Origin: an uncultured Oscillospiraceae bacterium
GTDB taxonomy: Bacteria; Bacillota; Clostridia; Oscillospirales; Acutalibacteraceae
Assembly: GCA_900548305.1 (NCBI GenBank)
Contig: URJZ01000007.1
Span: forward strand, 1-64,000
DNA length: 64,000 nt
Direction: 5' to 3'
In this document: positions 26,575 through 35,324 of the stretch, one piece after another
Layout: each line of letters begins with the position of its first letter
How positions within the stretch are numbered: the first letter of the stretch is position 1
The notes under the pieces: model-generated
Seen by the model: only the letters and a program-made list of their open reading frames with translations
What the model was told of the DNA's origin: nothing
Database searches by the model: none
Translations under genes and position numbers: made by a program

Positions 26575-27331
26575 TGGAATTGTCACCTCCTAATAGTGTG
26601 ACAACCGATATGATTTTATCAAAAAATTCTTTTCGAGTGCTGTTTCCACGAATCAATTCATTGAATATTTTACCGTCTTTAATAAATAAAATGCGGTGAC
26701 AATAGCTGGCTGTAAAAGCATCGTGCGTTACCATTAGAATGGTAGCGGATAAATCATGGTTTAATGTTTCAAAACTTTCCAACAGCATACGAGCTGACTT
26801 GGAATCCAAAGCGCCGGTGGGTTCATCCGCCAAAATTAAAGAAGGCTGTGTAATAATTGCCCTTGCGCAGGCTACCCTTTGTTTTTGACCGCCGGATAAT
26901 TGATAAGGATATTTTTTTAATATTTCTGAAATTCCCAATGCTTTGGCCACATAGTTTACTTTGGCTTCAATTTGTTTGACTGGAGTTTTAATAATGGTCA
27001 AAGCCAGAGCGATATTTTCGTATGCTGTTAAGGTATCCAGCAGGTTAAAATCTTGAAATACAAAACCAAGCTGTTCTCTTCGAAAGGCTGAAAGCTGTTT
27101 TGCTTTCATAGTGGTGATATTTTTACCATCTACATAAATATGTCCTGAAGTAACGGTATCAATAGTGGAAATACAATTGAGCAAGGTAGTTTTACCGCTG
27201 CCCGAAGCGCCCATGATGCCGACAAATTCTCCTTTATTGACAGAGAAACTGATATTATCTACGGCTTTGGTTATCATACCTTTGTTGCCGTAGTATTTTT
27301 CTATATTACTTACATTTAAAATGGGTTGCAT
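26564..27331 (-). CDS. bceA: Bce-type ABC transporter ATP-binding protein
   Basis: ATPase partner of BceB, 255 residues. Walker A GASGSGKTT (about 40-48), Q-loop FVFQDFNLL, signature LSGGQKQR, Walker B LILADEPTGALD, switch His in MVTHD. Family of MacB/LolD-type ATPases serving FtsX-like permeases. AGGAG precedes the ATG. It is separated from bceS by an intrinsic terminator and its own control region with a BceR-type box, so the transporter can be induced separately from the sensor genes. Confidence 0.93.
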   Translation of the reverse strand: MQPILNVSNIEKYYGNKGMITKAVDNISFSVNKGEFVGIMGASGSGKTTLLNCISTIDTVTSGHIYVDGKNITTMKAKQLSAFRREQLGFVFQDFNLLDTLTAYENIALALTIIKTPVKQIEAKVNYVAKALGISEILKKYPYQLSGGQKQRVACARAIITQPSLILADEPTGALDSKSARMLLESFETLNHDLSATILMVTHDAFTASYCHRILFIKDGKIFNELIRGNSTRKEFFDKIISVVTLLGGDNSNVF

Positions 27332-27366
27332 AATTACTGTGGCTCCTTTTGTGATTTTGTAATTTT

Positions 27367-27372
27367 AGTATA
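27367..27372 (-). promoter_or_regulatory. Probable -10 of the bceAB promoter
   Basis: TATACT on the minus strand, 36 bases before the bceA start. The -35 region is poor, as expected for an activator-dependent promoter. Confidence 0.45.
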
Positions 27373-27416
27373 CACATTTTTCTGTATTGGTACCATGGAT
27401 TTGGCTTACATCAACC

Positions 27417-27430
27417 TTACGAATTTGTAA
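27417..27430 (-). promoter_or_regulatory. BceR-type binding site upstream of bceAB
   Basis: TTACGAATTTGTAA matches the TNACA-N4-TGTAA box of BceR-like regulators with one mismatch, within an inverted repeat CTTAC/GTAAG. It is centred about 63 bases upstream of the predicted bceA transcript start. Confidence 0.6.
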
Positions 27431-27442
27431 GATTCCTAAAAA

Positions 27443-27470
27443 TAAAAAATCAGCCTTGGCAGGCTGATGA
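27443..27470 (-). terminator. Intrinsic terminator between bceS and bceA
   Basis: Minus-strand stem ATCAGCC/GGCTGAT followed by TTTTTTATTTTT, directly after the bceS stop. It uncouples bceRS from bceAB. Confidence 0.85.
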
Positions 27471-27471
27471 C

Positions 27472-28491
27472 TCAATCTTCTAATAAATGCATATTACCAA
27501 CTGGAAACGTAATGGTAACAGTAGTACCTTGTCCCAAAACAGAATCCAGTGAAATGGAAAGCCCCAATTTTCCGCATAGTTTTTTGCATATAAATAATCC
27601 CATACCTGTAGATTTTGCAAAATTACGTCCGTTTTCTCCTGTAAATCCTTGTTCAAATACACGTCCGATGTCTTGTTCCGCAATACCGTTTCCATTATCC
27701 TGTATCAGAAGTGAAACGTGCTGTGCTTCTTTTTCCGCAGTAAAAGTGAGGCGGAGAGGTCGTTTGGGAGATTGATATTTGATTGCATTCAAAATCAGCT
27801 GACCCAATATAAATTGTACCCATTTACTGTCTGTAAACACTGTGACGTCTAACTGTTTCATTTCAATTGCCGTTTTATTTTCAATTAACTGTTTGGAATG
27901 TTGTTTTAAAGTGGTTGCTACCATGTCTTTTAAATTACATGACTTGATAGCATAATCTTTTTCTACATAATTGCTGCGAGCATAATATAAAGACTGTTCC
28001 ACAAAATTTTCAATATTTAAAATTTCTTCATACATACTTTGTGTAGCAGGTGTTTTATTATTTTCGTAGACCAAAGATGCCGAGGCAATGGGTGTTTTAA
28101 TTTCATGTACCCATGTTTCGATATATTCTCTATATTCTTTGGAATGGTTTCTGTAAACAGATACTTCATCTGCCATGGATTTATTGCATTGATACAGCAC
28201 TTCGCATAAGATGTCTCCTTCCGCAAAATGTGGGGGATCCAGCAGTTCGTGAAGCAAATACTTCTTATCTAGTGTTTCTAAATTATGCATTACATTATCA
28301 TAGAATTTTTTCTTACGTATAAAATCTATCAAAATAGCAATCAATAAAAACATCCATACCAGCAGATTGATAAAAAGAATTCCTTCGCCGGAAAGCCGCA
28401 TAATTAATAATAAGCAGCTGATTAATAACATTGCAAAAAAGAGACAGAGAAACAGTATCCAGTGATCTTTTAAATATTGACGGAATCTCAT
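27472..28491 (-). CDS. bceS: BceS-like intramembrane-sensing histidine kinase
   Basis: 339 residues: two transmembrane helices (about 12-31 and 38-58) with almost no extracellular loop, so it cannot sense ligand alone and reads the transporter. DHp box YIETWVHEIKTPIAS with phosphoacceptor His129; catalytic domain with NAIKYQSPK (N box), DNGNGIAEQD and GMGLFICKKLC. The start overlaps the bceR stop (ATGA), showing tight coupling. Signals to the adjacent OmpR-type regulator. Confidence 0.92.
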   Translation of the reverse strand: MRFRQYLKDHWILFLCLFFAMLLISCLLLIMRLSGEGILFINLLVWMFLLIAILIDFIRKKKFYDNVMHNLETLDKKYLLHELLDPPHFAEGDILCEVLYQCNKSMADEVSVYRNHSKEYREYIETWVHEIKTPIASASLVYENNKTPATQSMYEEILNIENFVEQSLYYARSNYVEKDYAIKSCNLKDMVATTLKQHSKQLIENKTAIEMKQLDVTVFTDSKWVQFILGQLILNAIKYQSPKRPLRLTFTAEKEAQHVSLLIQDNGNGIAEQDIGRVFEQGFTGENGRNFAKSTGMGLFICKKLCGKLGLSISLDSVLGQGTTVTITFPVGNMHLLED

Positions 28492-29153
28492 ACAATATAC
28501 CCCATACCACGTTTGGTTTTTAAGTAGTTTGTTACACCAATGCTTTCTAATTTTTTACGCAGACGATTGATATTCACTGTGAGTGTATTGTCATCAATAA
28601 ATTCATCCGTCTGCCATAATGCATTGATGAGTTCATCTCTGGATTGGATGGTACCTTTATTTTGCATCAATAAATGTAGAATTTTTAATTCATTTTTTGT
28701 AAGCTCTGCAGTTTGACCATTGGCTGTGATGGTACTGTCTGATAGCGACAGTATAACGCCGTTGTGTTCCAATTGAGATTCATGGTCTGTTTGATAGCTT
28801 CTTTTTAATAATGCGGCAATACGTGCCAATAATATCTGGGTGTGGTACGGTTTTGTGATAAAATCATCTGCACCCAAATTCATACTCATAAGCTCATCCA
28901 CATCACTGTTGCGGCTGGTAACAATGATAATAGGTATTTGGGAATGACTGCGTATTTCTCGACAAATATGATAACCGTCAAAATGCGGCAGGTTGATGTC
29001 CAATAATATCAGATGAGGAGAGGCAGCTTCGATTGCAGATAGAACAGAAGTAAAATCGTCTGATGTAATACATTCATAGCCATATTTTTCTAATAATGTT
29101 TTTAGTTCTGTACGTATTGTCAGCTCGTCTTCCACAATAAATATTTTAAACAT
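28488..29153 (-). CDS. bceR: BceR-like OmpR-family response regulator
   Basis: 221 residues: receiver domain with the acidic pair ED (8-9), phosphoacceptor Asp52, Thr/Lys pocket (VTSR, KPYHT), then a winged-helix DNA-binding domain ending near KTKRGMGYIV. First gene of the bce locus, with a TTGCGA/TATGAT promoter upstream. Expected to activate bceAB through the TNACA-N4-TGTAA-like box between bceS and bceA. Confidence 0.93.
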   Translation of the reverse strand: MFKIFIVEDELTIRTELKTLLEKYGYECITSDDFTSVLSAIEAASPHLILLDINLPHFDGYHICREIRSHSQIPIIIVTSRNSDVDELMSMNLGADDFITKPYHTQILLARIAALLKRSYQTDHESQLEHNGVILSLSDSTITANGQTAELTKNELKILHLLMQNKGTIQSRDELINALWQTDEFIDDNTLTVNINRLRKKLESIGVTNYLKTKRGMGYIV

Positions 29154-29200
29154 CTTATTGCCAGCCTCTCTATTTATAAATCATATTTTTATTTATATGT

Positions 29201-29229
29201 ATCATAGCAATATTTATAGGAAATCGCAA
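29201..29229 (-). promoter_or_regulatory. Promoter of bceRS
   Basis: Minus strand: TTGCGA (29229-29224), 17-nt spacer ending TTGC, TATGAT (29206-29201), an extended -10. Confidence 0.6.
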
Positions 29230-29237
29230 GGCGGAAT

Positions 29238-29267
29238 TTGACATTCGCTATGGCTTTATTGTATCAT
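29238..29267 (+). promoter_or_regulatory. Promoter of murE-murF
   Basis: TTGACA (29238-29243), 18-nt spacer, TATCAT (29262-29267), 30 bases before murE. Confidence 0.65.
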
Positions 29268-29296
29268 CAAGATATTGAAGAATAGGGGGATATTCT

Positions 29297-30763
29297 ATGC
29301 GTTTAGCTGAATTATTAGCCGATATTTCTTATACAGCAACCAACTTTCAAGATGTGACTGTTACTGATTTGGTGTATGACTCACGTAAGGTTGTAAAAGG
29401 TTGTGCTTTTATCTGTTTAAAGGGTGCTGCCGTAGACGGTCACACTTTTGCACAGCAGGCAGCCGAACATGGAGCAGCTGTATTAATTGTACAGGATGAT
29501 ATTAATGTAACATATGAAATTCCTATTATTAAGGTATCTCATACGCGTCAAGCCTTGGCGATGATGTCGGCTGCATTTTTTCATCATCCGGCAAAAGAAA
29601 TCCCTGTGATTGGTTTGACGGGAACAAAGGGGAAAACCACGACAGCATATATGATTCGCTCTATTTTGGAAGAAGCAGGCTATTCCACAGGTTTAATCGG
29701 CACCGTAGGTGTCTTAATCGGAGAAACCGTGTACCCTACCAGTAATACTACCCCTGAATCTTACGAAATGCAGAAATATTTAAGAAAAATGGTAGATATG
29801 GGGTGCAAAGCTGCAGTGGTAGAAGCGTCTTCCATTGGATTAAGAGAATTTCGCACAGCAGGTATGACGTTTGAAGTAGGCGTATTTACAAATTTTTCAG
29901 AAGATCATATTGGCGGTGTAGAGCACAAAGATATGGAAGAGTATTTGCAATGTAAGAAAATGTTATTTAAACAATGTCGTTTTGGGGCAGTCAATTGCGA
30001 TGATGCGGTATGGAAAAGAATGACAGAAGACAATACCTGTGAAAATATTGCTACATTCGGATTTTCGGATATAGCGGATTATCATGCAAGTAAGGAACAT
30101 TTAATCAGTAAACCCGGTTATTTGGGCGTTCATTTCCAATTGGATGGAAAATGTGATTTACAGGTAGATGTGGCGATTCCCGGTAAATTCAGTGTATACA
30201 ACGCTTTAGCCGCAATTACGGCATGTTCTTATTTTCCTGTCAAACAGGAACACATTTTGAAAGGTTTGGATACCGTAAAAGTAAAAGGCAGAGTAGAAAT
30301 GGTACCTGTAGACGGTCCTTATACATTATTAATTGATTATGCTCATAATGCGGTTAGTATGGAAAGTATGTTAAAAACATTAAAAGAATATCATCCTAAC
30401 CGTATTATTTGCATGTTTGGTGCAGGGGGAAACCGCTCTAAATCAAGACGATTTGAAGTAGGGGAAGTTTGTGGTCAACTGGCAGATTTATCAGTTGTAA
30501 CAGCCGACAATTCGCGTTTTGAACCGGTAATGGATATCATCGAGGATATTAAAGTCGGTCTTGAAAAATCAAATGGAGCGTATGTGGTGGTTCCGGATAG
30601 GAAAGAAGCCATTGCATATTGTATGCAGCATGCACAGCAGGGAGATATTGTTGTGTTAGCCGGAAAGGGCCACGAAGATTACCAGGAGATAGAGGGTGTA
30701 AAATACCCCTTTGATGAACATGAGATTGTAAAAGAGTTGAATCTTAGTATGAGAAATGCGTAA
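29297..30763 (+). CDS. murE: UDP-MurNAc-tripeptide synthetase (probably meso-DAP adding)
   Basis: Mur ligase adding the third residue of the peptidoglycan stem peptide. 488 residues: N-terminal UDP-binding domain (YDSRKVVKGCAF), ATP loop GTKGKTTTAYM (about 110-120), the carbamoylated-Lys region and the C-terminal amino-acid-binding domain. The specificity motif reads DNSR at the position of DNPR, supporting meso-diaminopimelate rather than lysine (DDPN). ATG with GGGGGA upstream; murF follows after 26 bases. Confidence 0.95.
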   Translation: MRLAELLADISYTATNFQDVTVTDLVYDSRKVVKGCAFICLKGAAVDGHTFAQQAAEHGAAVLIVQDDINVTYEIPIIKVSHTRQALAMMSAAFFHHPAKEIPVIGLTGTKGKTTTAYMIRSILEEAGYSTGLIGTVGVLIGETVYPTSNTTPESYEMQKYLRKMVDMGCKAAVVEASSIGLREFRTAGMTFEVGVFTNFSEDHIGGVEHKDMEEYLQCKKMLFKQCRFGAVNCDDAVWKRMTEDNTCENIATFGFSDIADYHASKEHLISKPGYLGVHFQLDGKCDLQVDVAIPGKFSVYNALAAITACSYFPVKQEHILKGLDTVKVKGRVEMVPVDGPYTLLIDYAHNAVSMESMLKTLKEYHPNRIICMFGAGGNRSKSRRFEVGEVCGQLADLSVVTADNSRFEPVMDIIEDIKVGLEKSNGAYVVVPDRKEAIAYCMQHAQQGDIVVLAGKGHEDYQEIEGVKYPFDEHEIVKELNLSMRNA

Positions 30764-30789
30764 TTTGGACGTGAAAGAAGGAACAGAAT

Positions 30790-32160
30790 ATGCAAATGCT
30801 TGTAAAAGATATAGTAAAAGCATGTAACGGAGTTTTGTTATGTGGAGATCCTGAAACCGTAGTTACCTCTGTTGAAACCGATAGCAGATTAATAGAACCC
30901 GGAGCTTTGTTTGTACCAATTATAGGTCAAAAAACGGATGCGCACCAATATATTCAGCAAACATTTGATAAAGGAGCAGTAGCTACTTTATCACAAGAGC
31001 ATACATCTATGGAGGATTCTACCCATTGTTGGATTTATGTGGAGCAAACACAAGATGCGCTGCAGAGAATTGCCACTGCTTATCGCAACCAATTTCAAGT
31101 TCCGGTGGTAGGTGTAACGGGGAGCGTTGGAAAAACCAGTACACGAGAAATGATTGCTTTGGCACTGTCAGCTGAAAAAAATGTAATGCAGACCAAAGGC
31201 AATTCCAACAGTCAGATTGGATTGCCTCTAACCATGTTTCAGTTTGAAAAAGAGCATACAGCCGCTGTGATTGAAATGGGTATCAGTGAATTTGGAGAAA
31301 TGGAACGTTTGGTACATATTGCACAGCCCAATTACGCGGTGATAACCAATATTGGTATTGCACATATCGAGCAGCTGAAAACCAGAGAAAATATTATGCA
31401 TGAAAAATTAAAAATTGCGGATGCATTTGATGAATATTCTATTCTGTTTTTAAACGGCGATGACGAGATGCTGGCAAGTATTTGCGAAACAACAACATTA
31501 CCTGTTGTATATTACGGTACACAACCTTGGTGTACCTATCGTGCCGAAGATATACAAACAGATGGTATGAAAACAACATTTACAGTACATACTCCGACTT
31601 ATATTTCTAAAGTCACTTTGCCGGTTTTGGGCATGCATAATGTATTAAATGCATTATCTGCAATTGCTGTCGCACAAACTATGAGGTTGAATTTAGATAA
31701 AGTAGTGGAAAAACTAAGTGAATATCAGCCGCCTGAAATGCGACAAACGGTTTATCATGTAGATGATATTACTGTAATTGATGATTCTTACAATGCCAGT
31801 CCCGATTCTGTGAAAAGCGGAATTGATGTACTTTGCAGTTTACCCAATCAAGGGAAAAAAATAGCTGTTTTGGCGGATATGATGGAATTGGGAGATATGA
31901 GCGAACAAGCACATTTTGATACAGGAGTTGCCGTAGGAAGTACATTAACGGATGTATTAATTACAGTTGGCCCAAGAGCGGTGAAAATTGCAGAAGGAGC
32001 AGTTTCTGTGAAGCCTAACATGACAGTGGTAATGTGTGAAGATAATCAGGAAGCCATACGTGTTTTAAAAGAAATTGTAAAAAAAGAAGATGCTATGATG
32101 ATAAAAGGTTCTCGCAGTATGAAAACCGATGAAATTGTAAAAGTGTTTCTTAAAAACTAA
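30790..32160 (+). CDS. murF: UDP-MurNAc-tripeptide:D-Ala-D-Ala ligase
   Basis: Adds D-Ala-D-Ala to complete the cytoplasmic pentapeptide precursor. 456 residues. Motifs: ETDSRLIEPGALF in the N-terminal domain, ATP loop GVTGSVGKTSTREM, NSQIGLPLT, EMGISEFGEME and DDSYNASPDSV. ATG 30790 or 30796 (GAAGGA upstream). Cotranscribed with murE; two hairpins with T runs follow. Confidence 0.96.
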   Translation: MQMLVKDIVKACNGVLLCGDPETVVTSVETDSRLIEPGALFVPIIGQKTDAHQYIQQTFDKGAVATLSQEHTSMEDSTHCWIYVEQTQDALQRIATAYRNQFQVPVVGVTGSVGKTSTREMIALALSAEKNVMQTKGNSNSQIGLPLTMFQFEKEHTAAVIEMGISEFGEMERLVHIAQPNYAVITNIGIAHIEQLKTRENIMHEKLKIADAFDEYSILFLNGDDEMLASICETTTLPVVYYGTQPWCTYRAEDIQTDGMKTTFTVHTPTYISKVTLPVLGMHNVLNALSAIAVAQTMRLNLDKVVEKLSEYQPPEMRQTVYHVDDITVIDDSYNASPDSVKSGIDVLCSLPNQGKKIAVLADMMELGDMSEQAHFDTGVAVGSTLTDVLITVGPRAVKIAEGAVSVKPNMTVVMCEDNQEAIRVLKEIVKKEDAMMIKGSRSMKTDEIVKVFLKN

Positions 32161-32191
32161 AAAGCATTCCTGTTTTATGGAATACTTTTTT
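32160..32191 (+). terminator. First terminator after murF
   Basis: Stem AAAGCATTCC/GGAATACTTT (imperfect) followed by T residues; overlaps the murF stop. Confidence 0.6.
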
Positions 32192-32199
32192 GGAATGTC

Positions 32200-32228
32200 A
32201 AAAAAGCTGCAAATTTTGCAGCTTTTTG
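32200..32228. terminator. Second terminator after murF
   Basis: Perfect palindrome AAAAAGCTGCAAA/TTTTGCAGCTTTTT, able to work in both directions. Confidence 0.88.
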
Positions 32229-32727
32229 TTGTTTATTGGTAAAGTGTTTTGAGAAATATTTTATGAAACATATATCGCTCTTCTATGACATATTGTACAA
32301 TATATAAAGGAATTATAAAAAAGAGGATTAGGCTAAGAGTAAAATTTTTATGATATCAATTCTGAAAAAGTGGATTATTGTAAGGGGAGATGATTGTGGT
32401 TTTGTCATTTGAAGCACATTTAGAAAAAGGACTTCAACTAAGCGGTTACAACTAATTGGCTAAACTTACAGTGCGATATTTTGGTTGTTTTTCTTTCGTG
32501 ATTATTTACTTGTACTTCACAAAAAATGGCACAAAACATATTATTTTACTATAGTATAGAGTATATTCGATAATTTTTTGAAAAGTATGACGGAATTATG
32601 AATGAATTGGTATGAATTCGCTAATCTGTTGTGATTTGTGCACAGTTAGATGTGTTTTTTATAGGTGAAATTATAAATTATGCTGATAGTTTGTTTCTTT
32701 TTTATGTATAATATTTAATATTTACTC
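32229..32727. other. Long AT-rich intergenic region, no clear gene
   Basis: A short frame with ribosome-binding-like GGGGAG (GTG 32396, about 19 codons) ends at TAA and reads on as 30 more protein-like codons in the same frame, so it could be a decayed small gene. No homology recognised. The rest is promoter-free AT-rich DNA as far as I can see. Confidence 0.3.
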
Positions 32728-32756
32728 TTGACAAATACGTATTTTTTTTATAAAAT
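32728..32756 (+). promoter_or_regulatory. Promoter of the urea transporter gene
   Basis: Consensus TTGACA (32728-32733), 17-nt spacer, TAAAAT (32751-32756). The leader is about 175 bases long. Confidence 0.8.
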
Positions 32757-32759
32757 AAG

Positions 32760-32909
32760 TTATAAATTATAACGGTTGTTATAAATTTATAATGATTACA
32801 GTGTTAAGCATAACACTGTGACAAAAAGAGGTTGATTTGAAAAATACAGAAGGGAGGACCGATTGATATATTGAGTTTAAATCAACAAAAGCAAACCGAC
32901 AATAGTTAG
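32760..32909 (+). promoter_or_regulatory. Structured leader of the urea transporter gene
   Basis: Contains the inverted repeat TATAAATTATAAC/GTTATAAATTTATA around 32760-32793 at the transcript start, a perfect hairpin ACAGTGTTA-AGCA-TAACACTGT (32798-32819), pairing GTTGATTT/AAATCAAC (32831-32838 with 32878-32885), and an orphan ribosome binding site GGGAGGA (32852-32858) before a 12-codon TTG frame (32871-32909). Repressor site or leader-peptide control are both possible; nothing matches a riboswitch I know. Confidence 0.45.
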
Positions 32910-32937
32910 TTTGAAAAAGACTTAGGGGGAGAGAAAA

Positions 32938-34029
32938 ATGGGCATTGATATTAAATCATTACCAAAACCAATTAGAGCTTTCTTTAATGGTATTGGACAG
33001 GTGGTTTTCATTGAAAACGTTATCGCAGGATTTTTAATTTTCATATCATTCTTTATCGCTGGCCTTGAAATGAATGGTTGGGATTTTGGTAACTGGTATA
33101 GCTGGAGAATTATGGTATTCGCATTTATCGGCGTAAACCTTGCTAACCTTGTTGCATATCTCATGGGTGCTGACAGAGATGCAATTACTTCAGGTCTATT
33201 CGGCTTCTGTCCGAACCTGATTGCTATCGGCGCATGTACATTTACAGCATCTGCTGATGCTCACGGTAACTGGTGGTCTGCATGGATCATGTTGATTGTA
33301 GGATGCATTTTGTGCGTTCCATTGCAAATGTTCATCAACAGATTTACAAATCACTTTGGTTTACCTGGTTTTACATTCCCATTCATCGTTATGGTTTGGT
33401 TCTTCACAGCAATCAGCTTCCAAACAGACCTATTGGCTGTTGGTAACGACCCAGTGTTAAGAACAGGTATGAACACATTCTTAGAGAATGGTCTAACCGG
33501 TAACGGTGGCAGCTGGATGACTGGCTTTGACTGGAACTCCATGGGATGGGATTGGGGCGCTATGACTCCAAGCCACTGGGGACTATTTGCAATCAATGCA
33601 TTTGAAGAGATTTATGTTGCAGACGGCTTTATTGCTTCCTTGATTGTTATCGCAGCATATTTCTGGTATAAATGGGATTTTGCACTAAAAGCTTTGCTTG
33701 CTACAGGATTTGCTATTGGTATGGGTCTACTATTTGGCGCAGATATGGGTCAAATGGGTCTTGCTCTTTATGGTTACAGCTCCATTCTTACTGTTGGCGC
33801 TTTGGATACCTTCTGCAAGAGCAGAATCAACTCCGGAAGATACTGGTTCTTGTTCTTCCTTGGTTTGGTTATGACCAGCCTTATCAACTTCGGTGCACAA
33901 ACCATCTTGGGTGCCTTCGGTATGCCAAGCTGCACAATCGCATTCGTACTAGCAGGTTGGTTCATCCTAATCGTAGAACGTGTTATGATTGAACAAGCTG
34001 AGAAAAAAGCTCTAAACAAAAACGCTTAA
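32938..34029 (+). CDS. Urea transporter (UT/Yut family)
   Basis: Channel-like urea permease of the SLC14-type UT family. 363 residues, about ten membrane segments in two homologous halves; family features include the start IRAFFNGIGQVVFIENVIAGFLIF, the GFCPNLIAIGACTF pore loop and LFGADMGQMGLALYGYSS in the second half. Codon use is richer in C-ending codons (ttc, atc, aac) than adjacent genes, a sign of high expression or of different origin. AGGGGGAG lies seven bases before the ATG. No urease genes occur in the window. Confidence 0.85.
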   Translation: MGIDIKSLPKPIRAFFNGIGQVVFIENVIAGFLIFISFFIAGLEMNGWDFGNWYSWRIMVFAFIGVNLANLVAYLMGADRDAITSGLFGFCPNLIAIGACTFTASADAHGNWWSAWIMLIVGCILCVPLQMFINRFTNHFGLPGFTFPFIVMVWFFTAISFQTDLLAVGNDPVLRTGMNTFLENGLTGNGGSWMTGFDWNSMGWDWGAMTPSHWGLFAINAFEEIYVADGFIASLIVIAAYFWYKWDFALKALLATGFAIGMGLLFGADMGQMGLALYGYSSILTVGALDTFCKSRINSGRYWFLFFLGLVMTSLINFGAQTILGAFGMPSCTIAFVLAGWFILIVERVMIEQAEKKALNKNA

Positions 34030-34137
34030 TGTTTTGTTAACTTGAAAGTATTAATGAAAAAGCGAAATTAAAATAATTGTGTTTTCATATTACGTAAACA
34101 GTTTTGTTTATTGAAAAATCGAAACAATATGCATCAT

Positions 34138-34183
34138 GCTCCGGCAAGTAGTCTACAACAGACTACTTGCTGGAGCGTTTTTT
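34138..34183 (+). terminator. Strong terminator after the urea transporter gene
   Basis: 17-bp stem GCTCC(G)GCAAGTAGTCT with AGACTACTTGC(T)GGAGC, one G-T pair, five-base loop, then GTTTTTTAT. Confidence 0.95.
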
Positions 34184-34780
34184 ATATAGTAATTTTATAA
34201 ATTATCATTTAAATTAGGAATAGTATTTTATAATTTTATGGTAAGTTGCTATTTGTATTTTCGATGTTCTAATTGGTACTTTTAATTGTTTATGAAATTT
34301 TATTTATGATAAGAATTTGCTTGTATGGAGTATTAGGAATTTCGTCACTAGGTATATATTTGGTTTTTTATATTACCACACTCTATAATAACAAGAATAT
34401 ACCGTGTATAATGATAGATACTCTCTTTATTTTGATAAAATTATAATGATATGGTAAAACTTACAAAAGTATTGTTATTTACACAAAAAATTAATATTTC
34501 TTTTGTAAAGTGTGGTATCTATGTGGTTTTTTGTGTCATAATAATCCTTATCAATAAAAACCAATACATTTTTTTACGACATAAATTTACTTTTTGTTGT
34601 AAAAGAGGACAATTTATCTCCTAATATACAATGAGTGCTATACTATATAATGGGGTATTCACACGTATTATACCGTTAAAAGTAACAAAATATCGTATTT
34701 CACTTGAAAAGGTGACAAAGCTGTGATAAACTGTAACTAATTTGTTACCAATGAATTTAAAAATGTAGGGAAGCGAGTAT
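34184..34780. other. AT-rich intergenic region, no gene seen
   Basis: About 600 bases with no credible reading frame. A small inverted repeat GTAAC-taattt-GTTAC lies at 34733-34748, about 30 bases before the next start codon, and could be an operator; nothing else stands out. Confidence 0.4.
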
Positions 34781-35092
34781 ATGTTAACTGAGTTTAGCAG
34801 AAAAAGATCTAGAAAGTTAAAATCTATTTTAATTATCGCGATGGCTCTATTTACCATTGGCATATGCGTATTATCTCAAAGGAATACTGTTCATGCGCAA
34901 GAAATAAATAATGATGAACAAACGACACAGCACGCAGCGGCTATGAGTATGGAAAATAAATCGGAGGATCAAATATCTCCTACTGTACATATTCTTGCAT
35001 TTGGTTTGGTAATTGTGATTAGTGCTGCCACAGCAGGAGTTTTGATTGCCGTACATAAAAGAAATAAACGAAAAAAACAAATGCATTTTTAG
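34781..35092 (+). CDS. Small bitopic membrane protein of unknown function
   Basis: 103 residues: basic N-terminus, hydrophobic segment (about 14-33) followed by a possible signal-peptidase site (TVHAQE near 37-41), an acidic exported stretch, a second transmembrane helix (about 68-90) and a Lys/Arg-rich end. If cleaved, it would be a small single-pass protein with the C-terminus inside. ATG with GGGAAG upstream. Own long intergenic region; next gene is spoIVB, 230 bases away. No family recognised. Confidence 0.65.
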   Translation: MLTEFSRKRSRKLKSILIIAMALFTIGICVLSQRNTVHAQEINNDEQTTQHAAAMSMENKSEDQISPTVHILAFGLVIVISAATAGVLIAVHKRNKRKKQMHF

Positions 35093-35324
35093 AAAGCATT
35101 AGAAATAGTATCTCCAAATTTTTTCGTTTTTCTTGCCTCCCCATTCAAAAATTTGAAAATGATTAGAAACATATGCCAATCTAATTTGGCGAAACAGTAA
35201 CTTGTTGATTGGGCAATAAAAGTTCTATTATTTACACTTCATTTATTTAATTACCAAAATAAAACCTTCTCTTTTGTGGCAGATTATATATAAGCCGCGT
35301 AAAAGGAGGTGAATCAATGGTAAT

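Noticed and set aside
35158..35200. Terminator before spoIVB (GCCAA/TTGGC hairpin near 35173)
   Set aside because: Stem of only five pairs and no T tract.
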